Of a stretch of DNA of 6,105 bases, positions 1 to 5,572 are shown one piece after another. Numbering within the stretch: the first letter of the stretch is position 1; every line of letters starts with the position of its first letter. The position numbers and the translations under genes are program-made. The notes below the pieces were generated by a model. The model ran no database searches. It worked only from the letters and a program-made list of their open reading frames with translations, and had not been told where the DNA came from. This DNA comes from an uncultured Clostridia bacterium (lineage in GTDB: Bacteria > Bacillota > Clostridia > HGM11514), in the NCBI GenBank assembly GCA_934489915.1, contig CAKSSZ010000097.1:1-6105 (forward strand). Reading direction: 5' to 3'.

Positions 1-370
1 CATCAGCTCCCATAGCGATCATGTCTTCTCCCAGTTCCTGTGGCGAGTTGAACAAGGGGTAATCTGACAGACCGATTTGGGTGCCGCCTAACGGGGTTTC
101 TTGATTATAGAAGGAAATATCGGCAGAAGAGAAGGAATCTGCCACCAGCTCAAACATAGGCAGAAAATCATAGTCCCGTTCCGGATTTTGTGCTGCGTTT
201 TTTGCGGCGTCCTGATACACGGTGCGGTGAATCAGCGCATCTCCCAAAGCGCACAGGGATAAGGTCACCGGTTGGGGCGCAGAAGAGGGAGTAGGGGTGG
301 GCTGAGAGGCAGAGCGGGCACAGCCGCAAAGTAATCCCAGACATAAAATAGGTATCATTAGCTTTTTCAA
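1..370 (-). CDS. CapA-family (poly-gamma-glutamate capsule type) lipoprotein, N-terminal part
   Basis: Partial gene: 123 complete codons are visible and the C-terminus lies beyond base 1. The start is a TTG at 370-368, chosen because AAAGGAGGAG ends 7 nt upstream and the reading opens with a typical lipoprotein signal: KK at residues 2-3, a hydrophobic stretch at 4-14 and a lipobox-like L-C-G-C with the lipidation Cys at 17. An in-frame ATG at residue 5 would lose the lysines and the RBS spacing. Residues 18-35 form a Ser/Pro/Thr linker. The mature part resembles the CapA metallophosphatase-like fold: GDALIH at 43-48 (Asp44 and His48 candidate metal ligands), a family-like Asn-x-Glu-Thr-Pro at 89-93, and YPLFNSP at 104-110 ahead of an expected Asn-His block that is cut off. 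Predicted to be anchored outside the membrane. CapA relatives occur in polymer or capsule synthesis, but many clostridial members have unknown substrates, so no specific role is claimed. Confidence 0.8.
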   Translation of the reverse strand, partial: MKKLMIPILCLGLLCGCARSASQPTPTPSSAPQPVTLSLCALGDALIHRTVYQDAAKNAAQNPERDYDFLPMFELVADSFSSADISFYNQETPLGGTQIGLSDYPLFNSPQELGEDMIAMGAD

Positions 371-376
371 AATAAG

Positions 377-386
377 CTCCTCCTTT
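377..386 (-). promoter_or_regulatory. Ribosome binding site deciding the TTG start of the CapA-like lipoprotein
   Basis: The minus strand reads AAAGGAGGAG, a near-perfect anti-16S match, with the TTG start 8 nt after AGGAGG. No ATG in this frame has comparable spacing. It supports a non-ATG start that an ATG-only gene finder would miss. Confidence 0.75.
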
Positions 387-431
387 GACTTGTAATTGGT
401 TGATGTGAAATGTCCATGACGGAAAATACAG

Positions 432-467
432 AAAGCTCCCAAAAGTCAGACGGATTTCGGGAGCCTT
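432..467 (-). terminator. Hairpin after the membrane protein gene, possible intrinsic terminator
   Basis: On the minus strand AAGGCTCCCGAAA pairs with TTTTGGGAGCTTT, a 13-bp stem with two G-T wobbles and a 10-nt loop. It begins 5 nt after the stop codon of the membrane protein gene. The following bases, TTTCTGTATTTT, make an interrupted T-tract, so termination may be partial. No convincing promoter is seen between the hairpin and the lipoprotein start at 370, so some read-through into that gene is plausible. Confidence 0.6.
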
Positions 468-472
468 GGTTT

Positions 473-1159
473 TTATTTCGATACAGTTGTCTGTTCCGTT
501 ACGGTTTCCTGCGCCGCTGTGGCAAGCGCAGCACGTTTTTCTTCTGCCCGCTTGGTTTTGTAGTACCGCCGGAGTAAACGCTGTTCCTTGGTATAACCCA
601 AGTAAAAGACCACCATGGTGCCGTATACCAGTAAGGTGGAAAGACATTCTGTCGATTTGATCCGTACCTGTTCTAACCCTCCTTGCCAGCTGAACGCAAA
701 ACAGAGCAGCTCTGCTGCAAAGGAGAAGCAAATGCCAATGAGTAAGGCAAGCCCGGTTACTTCACAAAAAGCAAAGTCCAGACTGATATCAATGACCGTC
801 CATGCCAAAAGAACCAGTTCTATGGCGCATGCAACAGCAGCCAGCAGCTCCATGGGCTGGCCGGCTGTAGAGAGGGATTCCATCCGCAGTCCCTGTCCGT
901 CAAACAACAGCCGGAAGCGCGAGCAAACCATCAATAAGCACCCGATTGCCAATGCTGCGCCCGGAAGAGCAAATAGCTTTAAGTGACGCCGATCCGATAA
1001 AAACAGCGACATTCCTAAAAAAAGCACACACCCCACCAGCATGAGCAGCTGGGAGGAAACCCAGAAAGGCGACGGGTTGGGAAATAAAAAATTCAGCGAT
1101 GTTACCACGATAGCCAGCATGGAAACCAGCCCCAAAAGTAATTTTCGGTTATCGTTCAT
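473..1159 (-). CDS. Six-helix integral membrane protein, unknown function
   Basis: The gene encodes 228 residues and I do not recognise its family. Hydrophobic segments at about residues 8-26, 32-54, 60-80, 102-127, 131-155 and 172-189 predict six membrane spans. The Arg/Lys-rich tail at 191-213 (with RRYYK at 197-201) suggests a cytoplasmic C-terminus; six spans would put the N-terminus there too. The last 15 residues are Thr/Glu/Ala-rich and polar. Charges within helices are few: Glu104 and Glu114 in span 4, Asp124 at its end, Glu150 in span 5. No ATP-binding, protease or histidine-kinase motif is visible. The ATG at 1159 follows GAGGGGG with a 10-nt gap. It has its own promoter at 1227-1255 and is followed by a hairpin, then by the CapA-like lipoprotein gene. 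A shared envelope role is possible but unproven. Confidence 0.8.
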   Translation of the reverse strand: MNDNRKLLLGLVSMLAIVVTSLNFLFPNPSPFWVSSQLLMLVGCVLFLGMSLFLSDRRHLKLFALPGAALAIGCLLMVCSRFRLLFDGQGLRMESLSTAGQPMELLAAVACAIELVLLAWTVIDISLDFAFCEVTGLALLIGICFSFAAELLCFAFSWQGGLEQVRIKSTECLSTLLVYGTMVVFYLGYTKEQRLLRRYYKTKRAEEKRAALATAAQETVTEQTTVSK

Positions 1160-1226
1160 AAAGCAATTGCCCCCTCAAATCCAATACGCTATGTATGATG
1201 TTTTTCTTCAAATTCAAACAATTTTT

Positions 1227-1255
1227 ATTATATCACAATCCTTTTCTTTCGTCAA
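1227..1255 (-). promoter_or_regulatory. Sigma-70-type promoter for the membrane protein gene
   Basis: The minus strand carries TTGACG (1255-1250), a 17-nt spacer and a perfect TATAAT (1232-1227). Transcription would begin near 1220, leaving a leader of about 60 nt before the ATG at 1159. The leader shows no riboswitch-like structure that I can recognise. Confidence 0.8.
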
Positions 1256-1393
1256 TCACTTTTCAATGGATGATGAGAAAAAATCCAAGAATATTTCTAA
1301 TTGTGCCGATGAGTTGGTATTTGGCTTATATGTTTGATAGGGAAGTATAACTACGCAAGTCAGTCAAACCGTGCAATAAGGTGTTGGAAAGGC

Positions 1394-1434
1394 AAAAAGA
1401 AAAACCCTTCAACCTGCGTGGTTAAAGGATTTTT
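1394..1434 (-). terminator. Intrinsic terminator of the isomerase gene
   Basis: On the minus strand AAAAATCCTTTAACC pairs with GGTTGAAGGGTTTTT, a 15-bp stem (1400-1414 with 1420-1434, two G-T wobbles) and a 5-nt loop. A T-tract TTTTTCTTTTT follows. It lies 16 nt after the isomerase stop codon. The plus strand also ends in TTTTT, so the element might work in both directions. Between it and the promoter at 1255 lie about 140 bp without a supported gene. Confidence 0.88.
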
Positions 1435-1450
1435 CTGGCTTTTGCGTTCA

Positions 1451-2299
1451 TTATAGGTGCGGATTATTTTCGTTTTTCATATACGCAACTTTACACGCAC
1501 GGACATAACATTCTGCAACATATTCTTCAATGGGCATTTTTTTATACTTATCATTTTCGTGTCGATTTGGTTTGCTTATAGTATTCAATTCAAATGTAAT
1601 AATATCATCATATCCACATATATTTAAACGCTTTACTGCATTTTCCCAATCAATAATTCCATCAAACGGAAGCAGATGCAAATCATCTGTCCAGAATATT
1701 TTACCATTAGAATCACTTACGCCCAAATTATCATTCAAATGAGTTGCAATAAGTCTATCTCCGTATAAATTCAGCATATCCTTACCTTTGTTATAGCACA
1801 TTTCATGCCCGCTATCCCAACAAAATCCAACGTTGTTGCAATAAGAAAAAGCATCCATTACGGCCTTTAAAAATTCTTCGCCCTCTGTATTTTCAAACGC
1901 TATTTTCACGTTGAGCTTGTCTGCCTCTTCAACAACTCTGCCAAAATTATCTATGCCTTCTTTTGTTGGAATATCCTCTGAGTCAAAGCCTATATATGTA
2001 TGAACAATCATGATAGGAACTTCTGCTTCAGCACAATCTCTGATACAGCTTATCAGTTCGTTTACTGCATTCTCCGACTCTTTATTATTTTTCCACATTT
2101 TACTTGCATTTTCGAACGGAGCATGAATGGATTGATATGATATATCAATCTTATCAGCTAATCTGCGATATTCCATTATTTCAGAATTCCATTCGGTAAA
2201 AAACCCGTCAAATCCCGTTTGCTTAAAAAGTTCAATTTGCTTCTTTATGCTTATCCCAAATTGACTGTTTGTTCCCAAACACAATCTTGATTTATACAT
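1451..2299 (-). CDS. Sugar phosphate isomerase/epimerase-like TIM-barrel protein (AP endonuclease 2 superfamily)
   Basis: The gene encodes 282 residues, the usual length for single-domain members of the xylose isomerase-like TIM-barrel superfamily. Candidate metal and catalytic residues lie on successive strands: His59 (SIHAPF), His100 (IVHTY), Glu136 (FENTEG), Asp162 and His165 (WDSGH), His187 (THLNDN), Asp206 and His208 (DDLHLLPFDG) and Glu237 (FELN). The set fits a divalent-metal sugar isomerase or epimerase and includes the Glu/Asp/His/Glu core. Substrate cannot be read from the sequence; DNA endonuclease IV is unlikely because its characteristic motifs are not seen. No signal peptide, so cytosolic. 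The ATG at 2299 follows AAAGGAAGGG with an 8-nt gap. It is a single-gene unit with its own promoter and terminator. Its DNA is clearly AT-richer than serC and serA: sampled 60-base rows contain 16 to 22 G or C, against well over half in serC. Confidence 0.88.
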   Translation of the reverse strand: MYKSRLCLGTNSQFGISIKKQIELFKQTGFDGFFTEWNSEIMEYRRLADKIDISYQSIHAPFENASKMWKNNKESENAVNELISCIRDCAEAEVPIMIVHTYIGFDSEDIPTKEGIDNFGRVVEEADKLNVKIAFENTEGEEFLKAVMDAFSYCNNVGFCWDSGHEMCYNKGKDMLNLYGDRLIATHLNDNLGVSDSNGKIFWTDDLHLLPFDGIIDWENAVKRLNICGYDDIITFELNTISKPNRHENDKYKKMPIEEYVAECYVRACKVAYMKNENNPHL

Positions 2300-2336
2300 A
2301 ATTTAGCCCTTCCTTTAATTTATTTCAAATTCATAC

Positions 2337-2357
2337 AAATTCGAAAAATCGAAATTT
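2337..2357. repeat. Imperfect palindrome at the predicted isomerase transcription start
   Basis: The plus strand reads AAATTCGA, four A, then TCGAAATTT; the arms are inverted copies with one extra base. It covers the predicted +1 of the isomerase promoter, a typical operator position. It could equally form a weak AT-rich hairpin in the leader. No regulator gene is adjacent. Confidence 0.4.
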
Positions 2358-2365
2358 TCATAAAT

Positions 2366-2394
2366 TTTATAACACATTCTTTATGAAATTACAA
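2366..2394 (-). promoter_or_regulatory. Probable promoter of the isomerase gene
   Basis: The minus strand shows TTGTAA (2394-2389), a 17-nt spacer and TATAAA (2371-2366). The match is weaker than the other promoters here and the region is AT-rich, so chance matches are likelier. The start of transcription would fall near 2359, inside the palindrome listed next. Confidence 0.5.
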
Positions 2395-2451
2395 TCCGCA
2401 AGCTGCATAAAGTTTTATCGAATCTTTTTCAAAAATACTCAAAACCCGCAT

Positions 2452-2489
2452 AAGAAAACGGTCAAAACAGATTGCATCTGTTTTGACCG
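2452..2489 (-). terminator. Intrinsic terminator of the tRNA operon
   Basis: On the minus strand CGGTCAAAACAGAT and ATCTGTTTTGACCG form a perfect 14-bp stem (2459-2472 with 2476-2489) around a 3-nt loop, followed by TTTTCTT. It begins 7 nt after the CCA end of tRNA-Lys. Confidence 0.9.
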
Positions 2490-2496
2490 CGAATTC

Positions 2497-2572
2497 TGGT
2501 ACACCATCAGGGGCTCGAACCCTGGACACCCTGATTAAGAGTCAGGTGCTCTACCAGCTGAGCTAATGGTGC
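2497..2572 (-). tRNA. tRNA-Lys(CTT)
   Basis: A 76-nt cloverleaf including encoded CCA. The acceptor is GCACCAT with ATGGTGT (a G-U at the first pair), discriminator A. The anticodon stem is CCTGA/TCAGG around CTCTTAA, giving anticodon CTT for the lysine codon AAG. The T-arm has CAGGG TTCGAGC CCCTG. Last gene of the three-tRNA operon. Confidence 0.96.
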
Positions 2573-2576
2573 ATAA

Positions 2577-2652
<76 letters not shown>

Positions 2653-2656
2653 ATAA

Positions 2657-2733
2657 TGGCGACCCGGAAGGGGTTCGAACCCTCGACCTCTAGCGTGACA
2701 GGCTAGCGTTCTAACCAGCTGAACTACCGGGCC
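2657..2733 (-). tRNA. tRNA-Asp(GTC)
   Basis: A 77-nt cloverleaf including encoded CCA. The acceptor is GGCCCGG with CCGGGTC, discriminator G as expected for aspartate. The anticodon stem is CTAGC/GCTAG around CTGTCAC, giving anticodon GTC. The T-loop is TTCGAAC. First gene of the operon, about 17 nt after the predicted transcription start. Confidence 0.97.
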
Positions 2734-2756
2734 ACATGAACGCAACAACAGATACT

Positions 2757-2785
2757 ATTATACACGGTTTTTCCTGTTTTGTCAA
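2757..2785 (-). promoter_or_regulatory. Consensus promoter of the tRNA operon
   Basis: The minus strand carries TTGACA (2785-2780), a 17-nt spacer and TATAAT (2762-2757), matching the sigma-70/sigma-A consensus at all twelve positions. The start would be near 2750. This strength is expected for stable RNA. AT-rich A- and T-runs lie just upstream and could act as an UP-like element. Confidence 0.92.
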
Positions 2786-2826
2786 TACTTTTTTTGAAAA
2801 AAACAGAAAATTTTTAAAGAATCAGT

Positions 2827-2867
2827 CGGCAGGGGGGACATGATCGGGCGACCCTGCCCGCCTGCCG
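2827..2867 (-). terminator. GC-rich hairpin after rpmB, probable terminator
   Basis: On the minus strand CGGCAGG pairs with CCTGCCG, continued inward by GGG/CCC after one mismatch. An alternative inner helix GGGC/GCCC is possible. It starts 36 nt after the rpmB stop. The bases after it (ACTGATTCTTTAAAAATTTT) lack an immediate T-tract, so it may stop polymerase inefficiently or mainly protect the 3' end. Confidence 0.5.
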
Positions 2868-2903
2868 GAATGTTCTCGTTAAAATCCCGTTTGAAAGATA
2901 CCC

Positions 2904-3089
2904 TTATGCGCGTTCTACCTTGTTAGAACGGATACATCTGGTGCATACGTACATGGTTTTCGGCGTACCCTTATCGATGACGTGAATCTTTCTGATATTG
3001 GGCTTCCAGGTTCTGTTGGATCTTCTATGAGAGTGAGAAACCTTGATCCCGAAGGTAACACCTTTTCCGCAAACTTCACACTTTGCCAT
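2904..3089 (-). CDS. rpmB: 50S ribosomal protein L28 (bL28)
   Basis: The gene encodes the 61-residue bacterial L28, a component of the large ribosomal subunit. The sequence fits the family over its full length: MAKCEVCGKG at the N-terminus, the basic core SHSHRRSNR at 18-26 followed by WKPNI at 28-32, and YVCTRC at 47-52. Cys4-x2-Cys7 and Cys49-x2-Cys52 make this the zinc-binding four-cysteine form; many bacteria also carry cysteine-free paralogues used under zinc limitation. The ATG at 3089 follows AGGAGGTG with good spacing. It is a single-gene unit with its own promoter, downstream of serA. An overlapping frame at 2915-3100 is a shadow. Confidence 0.98.
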   Translation of the reverse strand: MAKCEVCGKGVTFGIKVSHSHRRSNRTWKPNIRKIHVIDKGTPKTMYVCTRCIRSNKVERA

Positions 3090-3141
3090 TTATCAAACAC
3101 CTCCTACTGAGTTTTTCATCCGTTATAAAACAGCATATAAT

Positions 3142-3170
3142 ATTATATCAGATTTTTTTCTATTTTGCAA
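3142..3170 (-). promoter_or_regulatory. Promoter of rpmB
   Basis: The minus strand carries TTGCAA (3170-3165), a 17-nt spacer and TATAAT (3147-3142). Transcription would start near 3135, about 45 nt before the rpmB ATG. The -35 box lies only 18 bp beyond the serA stop, and no hairpin terminator separates them. Confidence 0.8.
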
Positions 3171-3187
3171 GCTTTTTTTGAAATTTT

Positions 3188-4354
3188 TTATTGAAGAACG
3201 CGAATTTTAAAAATTCCGTCAATTTTATTTAACGCTTCCAGGGTAGAATCGGTTACGGTATCGCTTTCGATATCTACCATAGAGTATGCGTTTTCTCCCT
3301 TTGATTTATTCGTCAGATTATCAATGTTGATTTGCAGATCTGCTAAAATCTTTGTAATTTGCCCAATCATGTTGGGAATATTTTTATGTAAAATGCAAAT
3401 CCGAACCGGCGTTGTTCTGGGGGCGGAAACAGCAGGGAAGTTGACAGAGTGGGTGATGTTTCCGTTTTCAATATAATCCTGCAGCTCCCGGGCAGCCATC
3501 ACGGCACAGTTATCTTCCGATTCCGGTGTGGAAGCACCCAAATGCGGAATTGCAATAACATTTTCCTGTTCTAACAGCGCCGCATTGGGGAAGTCGGTTA
3601 CATAGGAGGCGACTTTGCCTGCTTGAATGGCAGCTAAAATATCCTCCGTATTGACCAGGTCGCCCCGGGCAAAGTTTAGAATCCGAACGCCGTCTTTCAT
3701 TTGATCCAGGGTCTTTTTGCAGACGGTGTTTCTGGTTTCGTCATTCAGCGGTACATGGATGGTGATATAATCGGACTGTTCAAAAATCTGATCCATAGTG
3801 CCGGCATGGCGGACGGCACGGGACAAGCCCCAGGCGGCGTCAACCGACAGATAGGGGTCATAGCCGATTACGTTCATTCCCAAAGCGGAGGCAGCGTTTG
3901 CCACTAAAATACCGATGGCGCCCAAACCGATGACACCCAGCGTTTTTCCTTCAATTTCAGGGCCTGCAAACTGGCTCTTTCCCTTTTCTACCAGCTTGCC
4001 TACCTGATCGCCCTCTCCCTTTAAAGAGGCAGCCCAGTCAATGGCCGGGACAATTTTGCGGGAAGCCAACAGCAAGCCGGCAATCACCAGTTCTTTGACT
4101 GCATTGGCATTGGCGCCGGGGGTGTTAAACACTACAATCCCCTGTTCGGTGCATTTAGGGATGGGAATGTTATTGGTGCCTGCGCCGGCACGGGCGATCG
4201 CCAGCAGACTGTCCGGAAGCTCCATGTCATGCATGGCGGTGCTTCTGACCATGATGCCGTCGGGAGCAGCGATATCGTCTCCGCACTGATACTGGGCGGG
4301 AAGAGCGTCCAGCCCGATTTTTGCAATTTTATTCAACAATAATATTTGCGGCAT
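3188..4354 (-). CDS. serA: D-3-phosphoglycerate dehydrogenase with C-terminal ACT domain
   Basis: Oxidises 3-phosphoglycerate to 3-phosphohydroxypyruvate with NAD+, the first step of serine synthesis in the cytosol. The 388-residue reading starts at the ATG at 4354, because AAAAGGAGC sits 7 nt before it; an ATG six codons upstream (4372) precedes that RBS and has none of its own. A substrate-binding lobe at about 1-95 and the final third flank a Rossmann domain with GLGAIG at 143-148 and the NAD-contacting Asp166 in YDP. ARGDLV supplies the catalytic Arg230, and PHLGAST supplies His271. The canonical Glu of DVFxxEP is not visible: the loop is short and reads TDFPN. The ACT domain (about 316-388) retains His323, Asn325 and Asn343, aligning with the serine-binding residues of the E. 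coli enzyme (His344, Asn346, Asn364), so L-serine feedback is likely. It lies 23 bp after serC, one operon. Confidence 0.95.
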   Translation of the reverse strand: MPQILLLNKIAKIGLDALPAQYQCGDDIAAPDGIMVRSTAMHDMELPDSLLAIARAGAGTNNIPIPKCTEQGIVVFNTPGANANAVKELVIAGLLLASRKIVPAIDWAASLKGEGDQVGKLVEKGKSQFAGPEIEGKTLGVIGLGAIGILVANAASALGMNVIGYDPYLSVDAAWGLSRAVRHAGTMDQIFEQSDYITIHVPLNDETRNTVCKKTLDQMKDGVRILNFARGDLVNTEDILAAIQAGKVASYVTDFPNAALLEQENVIAIPHLGASTPESEDNCAVMAARELQDYIENGNITHSVNFPAVSAPRTTPVRICILHKNIPNMIGQITKILADLQINIDNLTNKSKGENAYSMVDIESDTVTDSTLEALNKIDGIFKIRVLQ

Positions 4355-4360
4355 AGGAAT

Positions 4361-4369
4361 GCTCCTTTT
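4361..4369 (-). promoter_or_regulatory. Ribosome binding site deciding the serA start
   Basis: The minus strand reads AAAAGGAGC, with the ATG at 4354 following after 6-7 nt. It lies inside the first codons of a longer in-frame reading that begins at 4372, which argues against that longer start. Confidence 0.85.
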
Positions 4370-4377
4370 CATAAAAT

Positions 4378-5457
4378 TTAGTGCTTGCTTTCAAAATCCT
4401 TCATGAATTCAACCAGCTTAGCGACACCTTCTACAGGCATTGCGTTATAGATGCTGGCACGCATACCGCCTACGGTTCTGTGACCCTTCAGGTTCACAAA
4501 GCCGGCAGCCTTTGCTTCTTTAATGAATTCTGCATTCAGGTCATCCTGGCCGGTAACGAAGGGAACATTCATTAAAGAACGGTCCTCCGGAACAACCGTA
4601 CCGCGGAACAGCTTGGATTCATCCAGAAAATCATATAAAATTTTTGCTTTTTCCCGATTGATTTTTTCAATTGCAGCAACGCCGCCCAGCTCCTTCAGCC
4701 ATTCCAGCACCAGCATGCAAATGTAAATGGAGTAGGTAGGAGGCGTATTGTACATGGAGCCGTTTTTCGCATGCGTTTCATAATTCATCATGGTGGGCAC
4801 GCTTTCCGGCGCCTTGCCGATCATATCGTCCCGTACGATGACTACGGTCAGGCCGGCAGGACCGATGTTTTTCTGTGCGCCGGCATAAAGCAGGGCAAAC
4901 TTAGATACATCCAACGACTCTGACAAAACGCAGGAGGAAATATCGGCAACCAGAGGAACCTTGCCGGTATCGGGCAGAGTGTTATACTTGGTACCGTAGA
5001 TGGTGTTGTTCATGGTGATATGAACATAATCCGCATCCGGAGCAAAGGCGGATGCGTCTACCTTCGGAATGTAGTTGAACACAGCGTCCTCACTGGATGC
5101 CACAATCCGGACTTCACCAAATTTCTTGGCCTCTGACGCAGCTTTTTTCGCCCATTGACCGGTCAGAATGGTGTCCATTTTGTGAGAACCGTTCATCAGA
5201 TTCATGGGAATCATAGCAAACTGAGTGGAAGCGCCGCCTTGTAAAAACAGCACCTTATAGTTGTCGGGAATCCCCATCAGCTCCCGGAACAGTTCTTCCG
5301 CATGAAGAATGATCGCCTCATATTCCTTGGAACGGTGGCTCATTTCCATCACAGACATCCCAGTTCCTTGGTAGTCCAGCATTTGATCTGCCGCTTTTTT
5401 TAAGACGGCTTCCGGCAGCATGGACGGGCCGGCGGAAAAATTATAAACTCTGCTCAT
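4378..5457 (-). CDS. serC: Phosphoserine aminotransferase
   Basis: Converts 3-phosphohydroxypyruvate and glutamate to O-phospho-L-serine and 2-oxoglutarate, using PLP; it may also serve pyridoxal phosphate synthesis. At 359 residues it is a normal-length class V aminotransferase. Signature regions: NFSAGPSMLP at 6-15, the phosphate-binding SHRSKEY at 40-46 (His41, Arg42), GGAST at 74-78, Trp102 expected to stack on PLP, Thr152 in NNTIYGT, Asp172 in ADISS, and the Schiff-base Lys196 in YAGAQKNIGPAG, which matches Lys198 of the E. coli enzyme. The C-terminal part has GHRTVGGMRASIYNAMP. The start is the ATG at 5457, 9 nt after AGGAGG; an in-frame TTG at 5466 abuts that RBS and cannot use it. First gene of the serC-serA operon, with its own promoter. 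Confidence 0.98.
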   Translation of the reverse strand: MSRVYNFSAGPSMLPEAVLKKAADQMLDYQGTGMSVMEMSHRSKEYEAIILHAEELFRELMGIPDNYKVLFLQGGASTQFAMIPMNLMNGSHKMDTILTGQWAKKAASEAKKFGEVRIVASSEDAVFNYIPKVDASAFAPDADYVHITMNNTIYGTKYNTLPDTGKVPLVADISSCVLSESLDVSKFALLYAGAQKNIGPAGLTVVIVRDDMIGKAPESVPTMMNYETHAKNGSMYNTPPTYSIYICMLVLEWLKELGGVAAIEKINREKAKILYDFLDESKLFRGTVVPEDRSLMNVPFVTGQDDLNAEFIKEAKAAGFVNLKGHRTVGGMRASIYNAMPVEGVAKLVEFMKDFESKH

Positions 5458-5466
5458 AATGTGCAA

Positions 5467-5473
5467 CCTCCTA
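5467..5473 (-). promoter_or_regulatory. Ribosome binding site deciding the serC start
   Basis: The minus strand reads TAGGAGG directly before an in-frame TTG, with the ATG at 5457 9 nt further on. Spacing selects the ATG. The predicted leader (about 56 nt) contains CCCGCT and AGCAGGG, which could form a weak 6-bp bulged hairpin just upstream. Confidence 0.85.
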
Positions 5474-5519
5474 TATGATACCCTGCTTTTCCTGAGCGGG
5501 GAAGTAGTCTAATATAACC

Positions 5520-5548
5520 ATTATACACCATCTTTCGAAAAAGGTCAA
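5520..5548 (-). promoter_or_regulatory. Promoter of the serC-serA operon
   Basis: The minus strand carries TTGACC (5548-5543), a 17-nt spacer and a perfect TATAAT (5525-5520). The start would be near 5513. The first two bases of the -35 box belong to the palindrome at 5547-5572, so a protein bound there could affect the promoter. Confidence 0.85.
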
Positions 5549-5572
5549 TTGATTTTTCGTGAAAAATCAATT
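5547..5572 (-). terminator. AT-rich perfect palindrome between acyl-CoA synthetase and serC, possible terminator
   Basis: AATTGATTTTT and AAAAATCAATT form a perfect 11-bp stem around a 4-nt loop. It overlaps the last base of the acyl-CoA synthetase stop codon, and a TTTTT run follows after GACC. A terminator is the simplest reading, though the stem is AT-rich and the T-tract displaced. Because it also runs into the serC -35 box, an operator is an alternative. Confidence 0.5.

Noticed and set aside
168..731. 187-codon minus-strand ORF overlapping the lipoprotein and the membrane protein
   Set aside because: It is out of frame with both better-supported genes and has no RBS or recognisable domain; its sequence is a frameshifted image of their coding DNA.
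615..986. 123-codon plus-strand ORF
   Set aside because: Antisense to the membrane protein gene, with low-complexity Ser/Lys-rich composition and no RBS.
1041..1337. 98-codon plus-strand ORF spanning the membrane gene promoter
   Set aside because: It runs across the 5' end, leader and promoter of the membrane protein gene, with no RBS or family resemblance.
1394..2497. Genomic-island attachment sites flanking the isomerase gene
   Set aside because: I looked for a repeat of the tRNA-Lys 3' end near 1350-1450 and saw only a 6-base chance match; no integrase is present.
2915..3100. 61-codon minus-strand ORF overlapping rpmB
   Set aside because: Frame-shifted shadow of rpmB; the L28 frame is unambiguous.
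5458..5513. Riboswitch or T-box in the serC leader
   Set aside because: The leader is only about 56 nt, with one weak bulged hairpin and no T-box or known riboswitch core.
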